From the NCBI GenBank assembly GCA_965216025.1, contig CBDCEX010000012.1, positions 186,001 to 250,000 on the forward strand: a stretch of 64,000 nt of DNA. The letters run 5' to 3'. Of the stretch, positions 45,358 through 53,133 are shown one piece after another. Made by a program: the position numbers and the translations under genes. This stretch comes from JADFQT01 sp965216025 (GTDB lineage Bacteria; Chloroflexota; Dehalococcoidia; Lucifugimonadales; UBA3495). Below the pieces are notes generated by a model that was given only the letters and a program-made list of their open reading frames with translations, was not told where the DNA came from and searched no databases. How positions within the stretch are numbered: position 1 is the first letter of the stretch; every line of letters starts with the position of its first letter.

Positions 45358-46182
45358 TTAGCGATCGAGATAATTCCCCAGGAGGTAGGACGGCTCGAGA
45401 AAGTAGACGCCACCGGCCAGCAGCCGGTTGGCTTCGCCGGCCAGCAAATCCAGATTAGAGGAGTCTCGTCCAAACACCCGTGCCGAAAAAGGCCGTCTCG
45501 GCCGCACCCACCTGGGCGTGGGTCGGGCGTTGCCCAGCTCGGCGGCGATTTCCACCGCGCGGTGGAAATCGGCCAGCTCATCGACCAGACCGGCCTCATG
45601 CCCCCGCCGGGCGGTATACAGTTCTCCGGTAGCCAACTCCCGCACCCGGCTTTGCTCCAAGTTCCGCCCCTCGGCCACCACCGTAACGAAGGTGTCGTAC
45701 ATCTCCGTTAGCAGGCCCTGGAACTTGGTGCTTTCCTCATCCGTGGGATGTCGCCAAAACCCGCTCATGTCTTTGAGGCGGCCCTCTTTGAGAATCGAAA
45801 ACTCCACCCCAATCTTCCCCAGCAGCTGCTCCAGAATGGGGCGAACGTGGATTACGCCGATGGAGCCGATCAACGCCGTAGGCAAGGCCACCACTCGACT
45901 GGCGGCACAGCAGAGATAGTAGCCGCCGGATGCGCCCAGGCCTCGTACGTAGGCAACCACCGGCTTGGATTCGCCAACCCGCTTCAAACTGTGGTAGAGC
46001 AGGTCGGAGCCGGTGGCCGACCCGCCCGGCGAGTCGATGTCCAGCAGCAGGGCTCCGTACCTCTTGTTACGGGCGATGGATTCGAAGAGGCGAGAATAGG
46101 CGGAGTCTTTTACTCGGGTGCCGATTACGCCGTAAATTTCCACCACGGCCACTCCGGGCCGCCGTCTTAGCGAAAATGCCAT
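45358..46182 (-). CDS. sppA: Signal peptide peptidase SppA-like protease (S49)
   Basis: The 274-residue protein is of the short (36K) SppA type. The Ser-Lys dyad fits Ser85 in GLGASGGYYLCCAA and Lys137 in LKEGRLKDMSGF, spaced 52 residues as in the family. LLLDIDSPGGSATGSD precedes it. The usual N-terminal membrane anchor is missing, so the protein may be cytoplasmic or peripheral. GAGAGGTG lies before the ATG. Confidence 0.9.
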   Translation of the reverse strand: MAFSLRRRPGVAVVEIYGVIGTRVKDSAYSRLFESIARNKRYGALLLDIDSPGGSATGSDLLYHSLKRVGESKPVVAYVRGLGASGGYYLCCAASRVVALPTALIGSIGVIHVRPILEQLLGKIGVEFSILKEGRLKDMSGFWRHPTDEESTKFQGLLTEMYDTFVTVVAEGRNLEQSRVRELATGELYTARRGHEAGLVDELADFHRAVEIAAELGNARPTPRWVRPRRPFSARVFGRDSSNLDLLAGEANRLLAGGVYFLEPSYLLGNYLDR

Positions 46183-46290
46183 CTAGCACCTCTCCATCTC
46201 TGGTCAAATGTTCCGCCATTATCCCGATGCCGGGGCGCTCCCCAACCTGGGACCGGAACGTGAAACCGGGTGGCAATCTCAAAGCGACCC

Positions 46291-46441
46291 ATGTCATTCC
46301 AAAAGAGCGACGCGACTGAAGAATCTAAATCCTGGGCCCGTAATACCTCCCGAGTCAGTAATACAGTTACACCATAGCCAATGGCGTCAGAACCATGCGC
46401 CCGGGGACTTTAGACCCCTCGCCTCGCTCGGGGTGACATTC
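46291..46441. repeat. Dispersed intergenic repeat with TGTCATTC ends
   Basis: The ends ATGTCATTCC and GGGTGACATTCTG, with GAGCGACGCGACTGAAGAATC inside, form an imperfect palindrome common in bacterial intergenic regions. It lies upstream of sppA and downstream of the substrate-binding protein gene. Confidence 0.5.
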
Positions 46442-46453
46442 TGAAACGGTTAT

Positions 46454-47380
46454 TTAATCGTCAGCGGGTGCCGCCGCCGGTTCGGCAATCCGATTCTCCA
46501 CCAGGTCTGAGGAGCAGGCGGCGCCATCAAGCAGGCCCCAACCCACCATCCAGTGGTAGGTGTCGGCAACGATTTCGTCGGTGTAGGGGGTGTTGTAAGA
46601 GTAGCGCAGCCGGGGCAGGTGAAAGTCCTCGGGAGTCACCCCGCCGTACTTGGCTGCCACTACGGCGAATCTGGGGTCGTCGATCAGGTAGTGCAGATAC
46701 TTACGCTTGTCGGCGTTGATCCGGTCCACGGCCTGGACCACCGCCCGGTTTATCGCGGCGAAGGTCTCTTCGTCCATGCTGTCGCTGGCGTTCTCCGCCC
46801 CCAGATAGTGGCCCTCGCAGACGGCCCGGCAGCCCAGCTTTTCCGCCAGGGTAATCCAGGGTTCCATGAGCGCGGCGGCTTCCACCTCCCCGTTCATCAT
46901 TGCTTCGAAACGGTTGGCCGGAGACCCATAATGGACCAGCTTGATCTTCTCGGGCGTCAGGTAGCCCTCCAGCAGGCGCAACGCCACGTAGTGAGAACCG
47001 GCGTGGAACTGGACGGCGATGGGTTTGTTGCCCAGGGTGCCGGGATAGTAATGGTCGGAATCTGGCCGCACCATAACGGCCTGGCTGGCCACCGCGGAAC
47101 GCAGGGTTATGATTCGGGCTCCCTGCTGGCTTTCATAGGCCCGACGGACCTGACCCTCTTCTCAAGCGCGGTAGATGGAGACCTTGGCCTCCTCAAAGGC
47201 GGTGTGTCCCAATACCGGGTTCACCTCTTCCGGATTTTCCGTGTGAGTGACTGCCCCGCTGCTCTGAGCGCGAACGAACTCCATGTCGATGCCCTCAGCC
47301 TCAAACAAGCCGTAGTCCTTGGCCACCAGCCAGGGCAGGCTAAAAACCACGCCGCTGATTTCACTGACTACTTTTTTCAT
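46454..47380 (-). pseudogene. ABC-type substrate-binding protein (SsuA/ThiY-like) with in-frame TGA
   Basis: The 309-codon frame is open except for TGA at 47162-47164 (codon 73). Upstream it reads MKKVVSEISGVVFSLPWLV to EAKVSIYRA; downstream it reads EEGQVRRAYESQQGARII and continues with family features (GKPIAVQFHAGSHYVALRLLEG, MNGEVEAAALMEPWI). From memory of similar proteins, a Cys stands at the stop position. No signal peptide is present, which is unusual for this class. A nonsense mutation is the simplest view; selenocysteine is possible but unsupported by a clear SECIS. AAAGGT precedes the ATG. Confidence 0.85.
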
Positions 47381-47541
47381 GTCGATTACCTTTATGATTC
47401 GCGGGCTACACTTGAATTGAGCTAAGGCTAGCAGAGAAGCGGGGGTATGGTCTACGCGGAGGAGTCGCTAGGGTGGTTTGTGTTCTGCGAAAGTTGGGAT
47501 TCCTGAGTTGGGGACTCGAGTTGCTATCAAAAACGCCTTAA

Positions 47542-47886
47542 CTACTCTATTGGTGGCAGATCATCGACCGAGTAAAAGATTTGTTTGCCGAGCTTCTTAG
47601 CCACCCCAAGCTCCAGGTCAGCTCCTTTAGACGGTGCAAGATACAGTAGTGCATCACAAGCTTTTAGCCAGGGCATGTCCCAGCGGATAAAGTCCTCCCA
47701 GGTCAAATCGTTTCCTGTCTCCTTTGCTCTTCGGTCTACTAGATCAGTCAGGTGGGGAACATAAGGGAAGTGACCTTTTAAGTATGTCTCGACACCAGCA
47801 TCTATCGCGGAGTTGACATTCTTTTCGATTTCGGGCCGGGTGGCTCCAGAGTAGGGGCCAGCCACGTATATCAGTAGTGGTTTCAT
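47542..47886 (-). CDS. DUF4406 domain protein (nucleoside deoxyribosyltransferase-like)
   Basis: The 114-residue protein starts LLIYVAGPYSGATRPEIEKNV, the nucleotide-binding loop of DUF4406 and related deoxyribosyltransferase-like proteins, and ends with SKGADLELGVAKKLGK, the usual distal motif with acidic residue. Such genes are frequent in phages and mobile regions. The local base composition is less GC-rich than in the neighbours, which together with the next genes hints at transfer. Confidence 0.85.
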   Translation of the reverse strand: MKPLLIYVAGPYSGATRPEIEKNVNSAIDAGVETYLKGHFPYVPHLTDLVDRRAKETGNDLTWEDFIRWDMPWLKACDALLYLAPSKGADLELGVAKKLGKQIFYSVDDLPPIE

Positions 47887-47917
47887 GTATTTGCCTTCCC
47901 AATGATCCAGTGAAACA

Positions 47918-48549
47918 TCAACTAAAGAACATCAGGTTATCAAGGATGTACGTCAGTCGTGGGTGATTCTTGTGATACCGATACAAAATAATCCCGGCGT
48001 GTGCTAGGACTAGGAAGGCTGCGTCTGCAAAAAGCGTTCCACCACCCTTAAACCCCAGAGACCAGTAAAGGACGAATAGTAGTGCAAACAATAAAAACTA
48101 AAATCTTGAAACGGCTTCAACTCGGCGTGGCACTTCGTCTTCAGAGGGGTATTGCCGCGAGTGGAATCCATCCCAAAGGACGTACAGGCAAAATACCAAG
48201 GCTAAGATTAAGAGAACGAACCAGAAGTTTTCGAATTTTACTAATATAAGCAGATAGCAAGCCAGCAGGGCAATGTCGATTCCGAAGGTTACCAACCCCG
48301 AAAAGTCTCAATTTTATGGGGCTCCTTCCTGATAATGGTATGGTAACCCAGCCAGCTTGCAATCAGAGTAGTATGCCCTAAAAGCAGAACTCCTATATCC
48401 AACGCAAAGCGTGCGTGGAATGTTGCTGACGGGCCTGGGTTGAACCAAGGTTGTACCGTCATCTTGGTGGCGCTAATACCAACAACTATCGCAAATAGCA
48501 CTTCGATGAAGACAACAGCTATTTGGCCATCGTTTTGGGGCTCGCTCAT
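47918..48549 (-). pseudogene. Multi-spanning membrane protein broken by a frameshift and an amber codon
   Basis: Three consecutive pieces each hold two hydrophobic segments. Piece 1 (48549-48289) ends PHKIETFRGW. Piece 2 (from TTG 48295) overlaps it by seven bases in another frame: VTFGIDIALLACYLLILVKFENF, ending VEAVSRF at TAG 48098. Piece 3 continues in the same frame past that TAG: FLLFALLFVLYWSLGFKGGG to NLMFFS (stop 47918). Together they would give a six-helix protein of about 210 residues. Alternatively they are three coupled small membrane proteins. The AT-richer composition suggests acquired DNA. Confidence 0.6.
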
Positions 48550-48592
48550 GGGCACCTCCAGGAGGCTGCTCATCCTAAGACTGGGTCTCGCG

Positions 48593-49843
48593 CTACCCCG
48601 CCGGTATCAAAACCACATCCCGCTGTACCGGCGATGAGGTGTAGGGGCCCGTTTCCGACATGTAGGCGTCTATCTCGGAGCGGATGCCAAACTCCGGCAA
48701 GTAGATCCCCGGTTCGATGGAGAACCCGATGCCGGGGATTATCTGCCGGGTGTCGTGGGTCTCGAATCCGTCCAGGTTAACCGCCTCTCCGTGGACCTGG
48801 TAGCTAATGCTGTGGCCCAACCGGTGGGTGAAGAACTCGCCATATCCTCGGGCTTCTATGTACTGCCGGGCCACCTGGTCTGCCTGCCAGCCCCGGACTG
48901 CTAACCCCTGCTGGAAGGACTCTTGAAGATAATTCAGGGCCGCGTCTCTGGCGCCAATGACGATGTCGAAAATGGCCTGATGGCGCTCCGGCACCCGGTC
49001 CCCCACGTAAGCAACCCAGGTAATATCGGCGTAAACGCTGTTGGGACGGTTTTCTTTGGCCCAAAGGTCGATGAGCACCCAATCTCCGGGTTGAATAACG
49101 CTGCTGCCCTCGGGGCTGGGCTCGTAGTGAGGGTCGGAGCAGTGGGCGTTCACCGATACGATGGGACCGTCGGCGGCCTCCATTTCCTCCTCGGCGAATC
49201 TGCGGCGAATGAACTCCGCGATCTCAAACTCAGTGGGCACCCCCCTTCCGTCCCCCCTTGGTAAGGGGGAAGATGAGGGGGCACGGCCTTCGCTTAACCG
49301 CGCCCCAATCAGCTGAAAAGCCTGGTTGACTATCAGCCCCAATTTTTCAGCGGCCCGCTGGTGCCCCGCCAGCTGTTCCGGTGTCCAGCGCTGCGTGGCG
49401 AACTGCATCAGGTCCGCCGATGAAACCACCTCCGGCCCCAGGGAGCGCACCAGCTCCACCGCACCGGCGTCAACCCGCGACACCCGGGGCAGCTCGTTAT
49501 TGGGAGAGTACTCCATGGCTACCCTGGCTGCGCCCGATAAAACCTGTCTCAAAGACTCAACCATGGTTTGGCGGCTGCGGTAGATTGCCAGTTCCATATT
49601 AGGCGTTGAATCAGGTTCTCCATTGTGGGGACCGAATTTTCCGGCGTCGACGTGGTGAACCAGCAGTGTTGGGATGCCTCGCGCTGGGATGTAGAGGAGA
49701 CAAGGACGGGTCACATGGCCCAAAGGGGTTATTACTTGTCGAAAAATGGGATTAGAGTCGCGGTAATCGTGGATCAGCCACCCAGGTAGCTGCTCCCGAA
49801 TAAGGAATTCCTGGGCGTCCTGGAATACCCGCCGTTGGTTCAT
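48593..49843 (-). CDS. Xaa-Pro aminopeptidase-like M24 metallopeptidase
   Basis: The 416-residue protein has a creatinase-type N-terminal domain and a pita-bread catalytic domain. Metal ligands are seen in VLIDLWA (Asp), YADITWV (Asp), THRLGHSISY (His), FSIEPGIY (Glu) and IRSEIDAYM (Glu), so both metals can be bound. Between the domains an in-frame family D repeat adds about 15 residues (SSPLPRGDGRGVP). GAGGGT precedes the ATG. It lies downstream of the SDR gene on the same strand. Confidence 0.92.
   Translation of the reverse strand: MNQRRVFQDAQEFLIREQLPGWLIHDYRDSNPIFRQVITPLGHVTRPCLLYIPARGIPTLLVHHVDAGKFGPHNGEPDSTPNMELAIYRSRQTMVESLRQVLSGAARVAMEYSPNNELPRVSRVDAGAVELVRSLGPEVVSSADLMQFATQRWTPEQLAGHQRAAEKLGLIVNQAFQLIGARLSEGRAPSSSPLPRGDGRGVPTEFEIAEFIRRRFAEEEMEAADGPIVSVNAHCSDPHYEPSPEGSSVIQPGDWVLIDLWAKENRPNSVYADITWVAYVGDRVPERHQAIFDIVIGARDAALNYLQESFQQGLAVRGWQADQVARQYIEARGYGEFFTHRLGHSISYQVHGEAVNLDGFETHDTRQIIPGIGFSIEPGIYLPEFGIRSEIDAYMSETGPYTSSPVQRDVVLIPAG
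49240..49282. repeat. Family D repeat inside the M24 peptidase gene
   Basis: The segment has the CCCCCCTTGGTAAGGGGGA palindrome and the following GAGGGGGC of family D. It keeps the peptidase frame open and encodes a Pro/Gly/Arg-rich linker stretch between the two domains. Confidence 0.75.
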
Positions 49844-49864
49844 GGTGTTACCCTCGAAAGATTG

Positions 49865-49916
49865 GGGCGAAAGACTCGGGCGAAAGACTCGGGCGAAGGA
49901 CTAAGGCGAAGGACTC
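49865..49916. repeat. Four 13-bp tandem repeats
   Basis: The unit GGGCGAAAGACTC occurs four times with small changes (AAAG to AAGG). The array lies in the 113-base space between the SDR stop and the M24 peptidase start. Confidence 0.85.
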
Positions 49917-49956
49917 GGGACTGTTCTGATCAAATCAAACGGGGTAGCGGCCCCGG

Positions 49957-50751
49957 CTACCGGATAGCCTGGAGCATGCCACCATCAACCACCGTGCTGC
50001 TTCCAGTTAAGAATCCGGCCCGATCCGAGGCCAGAAACGCCACCAAATCGCCCACCTCTTCCGCTTTGCCCAGGCGACCCATGGGAACCTGAGCCAGGGT
50101 TTCCTTCAGCAAGTCCCCGGTGGGCCTGCTCTGCTCCCGCGCTTCGTTTTCCAGCCGGGAAGTGAACTGTTCCGTGTCCATTGCCCCAAAAACGACGTTG
50201 TTGACGGTGATATTGAAAGGGGCCAGTTCGTTGGCCAGTGACTTGAAGTAGCCGACCAAGGCCAGCTGGCTGGCAGCGGCCAGGCCCACGCCTTCACTGG
50301 CCTGCTGAGCCGGAGCGGACAGAAGATTTATGATGCGCCCCCAGTGCTGTTGCTTCATGTAGGGGATGACTTCCCGGCTGAGCCTGATGGCGCTAAAAAA
50401 ATTACGTTCCAGATCGGTGGAGATTTCTTCGTCCTCGAATTCCACGGCGGGACCGGTCGGGGAGTTACCTACCTGGGTGACCAGAATGCTAACCTGATCA
50501 AACCGGTTGAAAGTGTCCCGCACGACGCGCCTGATGTCTCTGGGCGTGGAGATATCAGCCGGGATGGCCAGAACGTGGTGCTGGGAGCCCACCCGCGCCA
50601 GTTCTATCTCGGTCCGTCGCAGGGCTTCGTCGTTCTGGGCGCATATCGTAACGTTGGCTCCCTCGTGCGCGAAGGCCAGGGCAATGGCCCGACCGAGTCC
50701 TCGACTGGACCCACCCACAATGGCAACCCGGTCTCTTAAGCCCAAATCCAC
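49957..50751 (-). CDS. SDR-family protein with altered active site
   Basis: The 264-residue Rossmann protein has the cofactor motif GGSSRGLGRAIA (13-24), the Asp of PADIST and the catalytic-Ser region IINLLSAPAQQ. The YxxxK motif is lost: aligned to other SDRs, GLAAASQLALVGYFKSLANELAP has Ala in place of Tyr and Gln in place of Lys. The C-terminus TGSSTVVDGGMLQ is normal. It may bind NAD(P) without classical oxidoreductase activity, or use other residues. Confidence 0.88.
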   Translation of the reverse strand: MDLGLRDRVAIVGGSSRGLGRAIALAFAHEGANVTICAQNDEALRRTEIELARVGSQHHVLAIPADISTPRDIRRVVRDTFNRFDQVSILVTQVGNSPTGPAVEFEDEEISTDLERNFFSAIRLSREVIPYMKQQHWGRIINLLSAPAQQASEGVGLAAASQLALVGYFKSLANELAPFNITVNNVVFGAMDTEQFTSRLENEAREQSRPTGDLLKETLAQVPMGRLGKAEEVGDLVAFLASDRAGFLTGSSTVVDGGMLQAIR

Positions 50752-50879
50752 GCCGGTTAGACCTCCTGCTAGTAACCCCCGACCAATGGCCGCGAACCAA
50801 TGGCTGTTAGGGAACCGGCCCTATAATAAATCGGCTGACGGGATTAAAGCAAGGTGCAATTTGCCTCAGTCGCTTCGCT

Positions 50880-51030
50880 CCTGCTCTGAAAATAGCCCGT
50901 TCGCCCTTCGAGAACCTCAGGACGAACGGGAGCACTCCCGCTCGTGGTGAGCCCGTCGAACCATGAGCCGAGGGGAACCATTTTTCATCCGTCGGTGGCG
51001 GTCCGCCGGAGCATGAAAACTCGGAATGAC
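50880..51030. repeat. Composite family C and family F repeat
   Basis: GTTCGCCCTTCGAGAACCTC, the short palindrome GGGAGCACTCCC, and CGTGGTGAGCCCGTCGAACC make a family C palindrome, joined to family F (TTTTTCATCCGTCGGTGGC...AACTCGGAATGAC). It is the reverse-oriented relative of the block inside 6695-6935. Confidence 0.7.
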
Positions 51031-51087
51031 ATGGGTCGGTTTGAGAAAGATTCTTGATCCCTTCAGGCTCAGAAATGCGGTCCGCCA

Positions 51088-51705
51088 TCAAGATACCTGG
51101 TGGTAGCGAAAGCAGCTCACCAGATGATCGTTGACCAGGCCTGCTGCCTGCATGAAGGCATAGCAAATTGTGGGGCCGACGAAGCTGAAACCTTGGCTTC
51201 GCAGCTCTTTGCTGAGGAATGCAGACGTGGGAGTCTGGGCGGGTATCTCGGAATCCAGCCTCCAGGTGTTCTTTTGGGGAAGGGGTCCCAGGAGTGACCA
51301 CAGGTAATGGTCGAAACTCCCGAACTCCCTTTGCAGGCGCAGAAAGGCCTGGGCATTGGCGATGGCGGATCGTATTTTCTGCCGATTGCGGACAATGCTG
51401 GCATCCTGGAGCAGGGAGGTCACTTTGGCTTCATCATAGGCGGCAATGAGACGGGGATCGAAATCATCAAAGGCCCGTCGATAAGCCTGGCGTTTCCTGA
51501 GGATGGTCAACCAACTCAAACCCGCCTGTGCCCCATCGAGGATCAGATATTCCAACAGCATCCGGTCATCGTGCCGGGGCACACCCCATTCCGTGTCGTG
51601 ATAACCCACCATCAGCGGGTCCGAGCCGGCCCAGGCGCAGCGGATGGGCCGGGCCTCCCTGGTTGGGGATGGTTGGCCGGTTGGGGCTGGTTGGTCAGTA
51701 GCCAA
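51088..51705 (-). CDS. tag: DNA-3-methyladenine glycosylase I
   Basis: The protein removes 3-methyladenine from alkylated DNA. RCAWAGSDPLMVGYHDTEWGVPRHDD is the family N-terminus, with a Cys/His zinc site completed near HLVSCFRYH. LEYLILDGAQAGLSWLTILRKR and FVGPTICYAFMQAAGLVNDH are also diagnostic. The TTG start gives about 22 extra N-terminal residues (Pro/Thr-rich) that are probably not part of the enzyme, so the true start may be further in. Confidence 0.94.
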   Translation of the reverse strand: MATDQPAPTGQPSPTREARPIRCAWAGSDPLMVGYHDTEWGVPRHDDRMLLEYLILDGAQAGLSWLTILRKRQAYRRAFDDFDPRLIAAYDEAKVTSLLQDASIVRNRQKIRSAIANAQAFLRLQREFGSFDHYLWSLLGPLPQKNTWRLDSEIPAQTPTSAFLSKELRSQGFSFVGPTICYAFMQAAGLVNDHLVSCFRYHQVS

Positions 51706-51727
51706 TCGCCATTTCTGGAGGCAGGCC

Positions 51728-52915
51728 CTAGATTATCGACTGTTCCGCCAGCCTTTCAACGGCGGCGGCGGAGTAGCCCAGGTCCTTTAGAATCTCCTGG
51801 TTATGCTCTCCCAGCAGGGGCGGATGCCGGTCCAATCCCCCTGGAGTGGCGGAAAACTTGAGGGGTAATCCGGTCTGCTTGATGGATTTCAAAGTGGGAT
51901 GGGGCATTTCCAGTAGCATTTGCCGGTGCAGCACCTGGGGGTCGCTAAAAACATCGGCCAGGTCGTTTATCGGCCCCGCCGGCACGTTCACCGCCTGGAG
52001 AACCTCCACCCAATGGCTGGCCGGTTTGGTTAAAAAGTATTCCTGCAGCATGGGAACCAAGGTGGCACGGTTGCGAACCCGGTCTCCGTTGAGGGCGAAC
52101 TCCGGGTTAGTCTTAAGGTCTGCCCAGTCAATGCCCTCGCAGAAGCGATCCCAGATACGCTCCGACCCCACCGCTACATTTACGTACTTGCCGTCTTGAC
52201 TCATGAAGGCCTGGTAGGGAACCAGGGTTGGGTGGGCGGCCCCGAGCCGCTGGGGAGGTTCATTGTTGACAAAGTAATAGGCCGCCTGGTAGGTGAGCCA
52301 AGCTACTTGCGCGTCCAGCATGGAAATGTCAATATACTGACCCTCGCCGGTTCTTTCCCGGTGGTGGAGGGCGGTCATAACGGCAAAGGCGGCCCACATT
52401 CCGGCCCCAATGTCGGATACTGCGATGCCCACTTTCTGCGGGTCACCATCGGCTTCGCCGGTGATGCTCATCAGTCCGCTGACCCCTTGCATGATCTGGT
52501 CGTAGGCCGGCCGGTTTTGGTATGGACCGTCTTGCCCGAACCCAGAGATGGAGCAATAGATAATTTGAGGGTTTGCCGATTTGACGGCTGGGTAGTCGAG
52601 GCCAAAGCGGCGCATGACCCCAGGGGTGAAGTTTTCCACCACCACGTCAGCTTTTTGTACTAGCTGCAGAAAAATCTCGATGGCTTCCGGCTCCTTGAAA
52701 TTTAAAGTGAGGCTGCGCTTATTGCGGTTTATGGAGAGGAAATAGGCGCTTTCTTCTCCGATAAAGGGAGGCCCCCAACTCCGGGTGTCATCCCCAGTGC
52801 CGGGCAATTCGATCTTGACCACGTCGGCTCCGTAGTCGCCTAGCATCAGGGTGCAGAAGGGACCGGCCAATGCTCTGGTCAGGTCTAGAACCCGAACGTC
52901 TTGCAGCGCTTTCAT
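51728..52915 (-). CDS. CaiB/BaiF family CoA-transferase 2
   Basis: The 395-residue family III CoA-transferase begins MKALQDVRVLDLTRALAGPF, followed by GADVVKIELPGTGDDTR and the catalytic Asp in YIDISMLDAQVAWL. The segment YQNRPAYDQIMQGVSGLMSITG and RLGAAHPTLVPYQAF are typical of succinyl-CoA-dependent members. ATG at 52915 has GGAGG ten bases upstream. It is a distant paralogue of the enzyme at 30112-31350. Confidence 0.93.
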   Translation of the reverse strand: MKALQDVRVLDLTRALAGPFCTLMLGDYGADVVKIELPGTGDDTRSWGPPFIGEESAYFLSINRNKRSLTLNFKEPEAIEIFLQLVQKADVVVENFTPGVMRRFGLDYPAVKSANPQIIYCSISGFGQDGPYQNRPAYDQIMQGVSGLMSITGEADGDPQKVGIAVSDIGAGMWAAFAVMTALHHRERTGEGQYIDISMLDAQVAWLTYQAAYYFVNNEPPQRLGAAHPTLVPYQAFMSQDGKYVNVAVGSERIWDRFCEGIDWADLKTNPEFALNGDRVRNRATLVPMLQEYFLTKPASHWVEVLQAVNVPAGPINDLADVFSDPQVLHRQMLLEMPHPTLKSIKQTGLPLKFSATPGGLDRHPPLLGEHNQEILKDLGYSAAAVERLAEQSII

Positions 52916-53000
52916 TCCCGCTGGTCCTCCTTGCCGTCCAACCGCCAATTAATGGTCCTTTTAATCATCCTGGACGAAAGGTCTAAACTTGTAAGCTCTA

Positions 53001-53034
53001 TATCCCCCTTCTAAAAGAGGGTTATACGGGGATC
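53001..53034. repeat. Family D palindromic repeat (diverged)
   Basis: ATCCCCCTTCTAAAAGAGGG with a following TACGGGGATCC is a diverged family D copy. It lies 90 bases before the first insertion sequence of the array. Confidence 0.55.
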
Positions 53035-53133
53035 CACTTGAACGGCGTCGCCTTGGCTTGGGCGTCGCTATAGTCAGAAGCAGGCAACATGGTACCACAG
53101 GGAAGGGGAGTCGGGTACGCTGCCTGACAGTAA

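Noticed and set aside
47105..47164. Selenocysteine insertion signal after the TGA of the substrate-binding protein gene
   Set aside because: I looked for a stable hairpin in the 40 bases after the TGA and found only weak pairing (GGTCAGGTCC region). Without sel genes in view, a nonsense mutation or error is simpler. It is kept only as an option.
48098..48100. Programmed amber read-through in the membrane protein gene
   Set aside because: No context favouring read-through or pyrrolysine was recognised, and a frameshift in the same gene points to decay instead.
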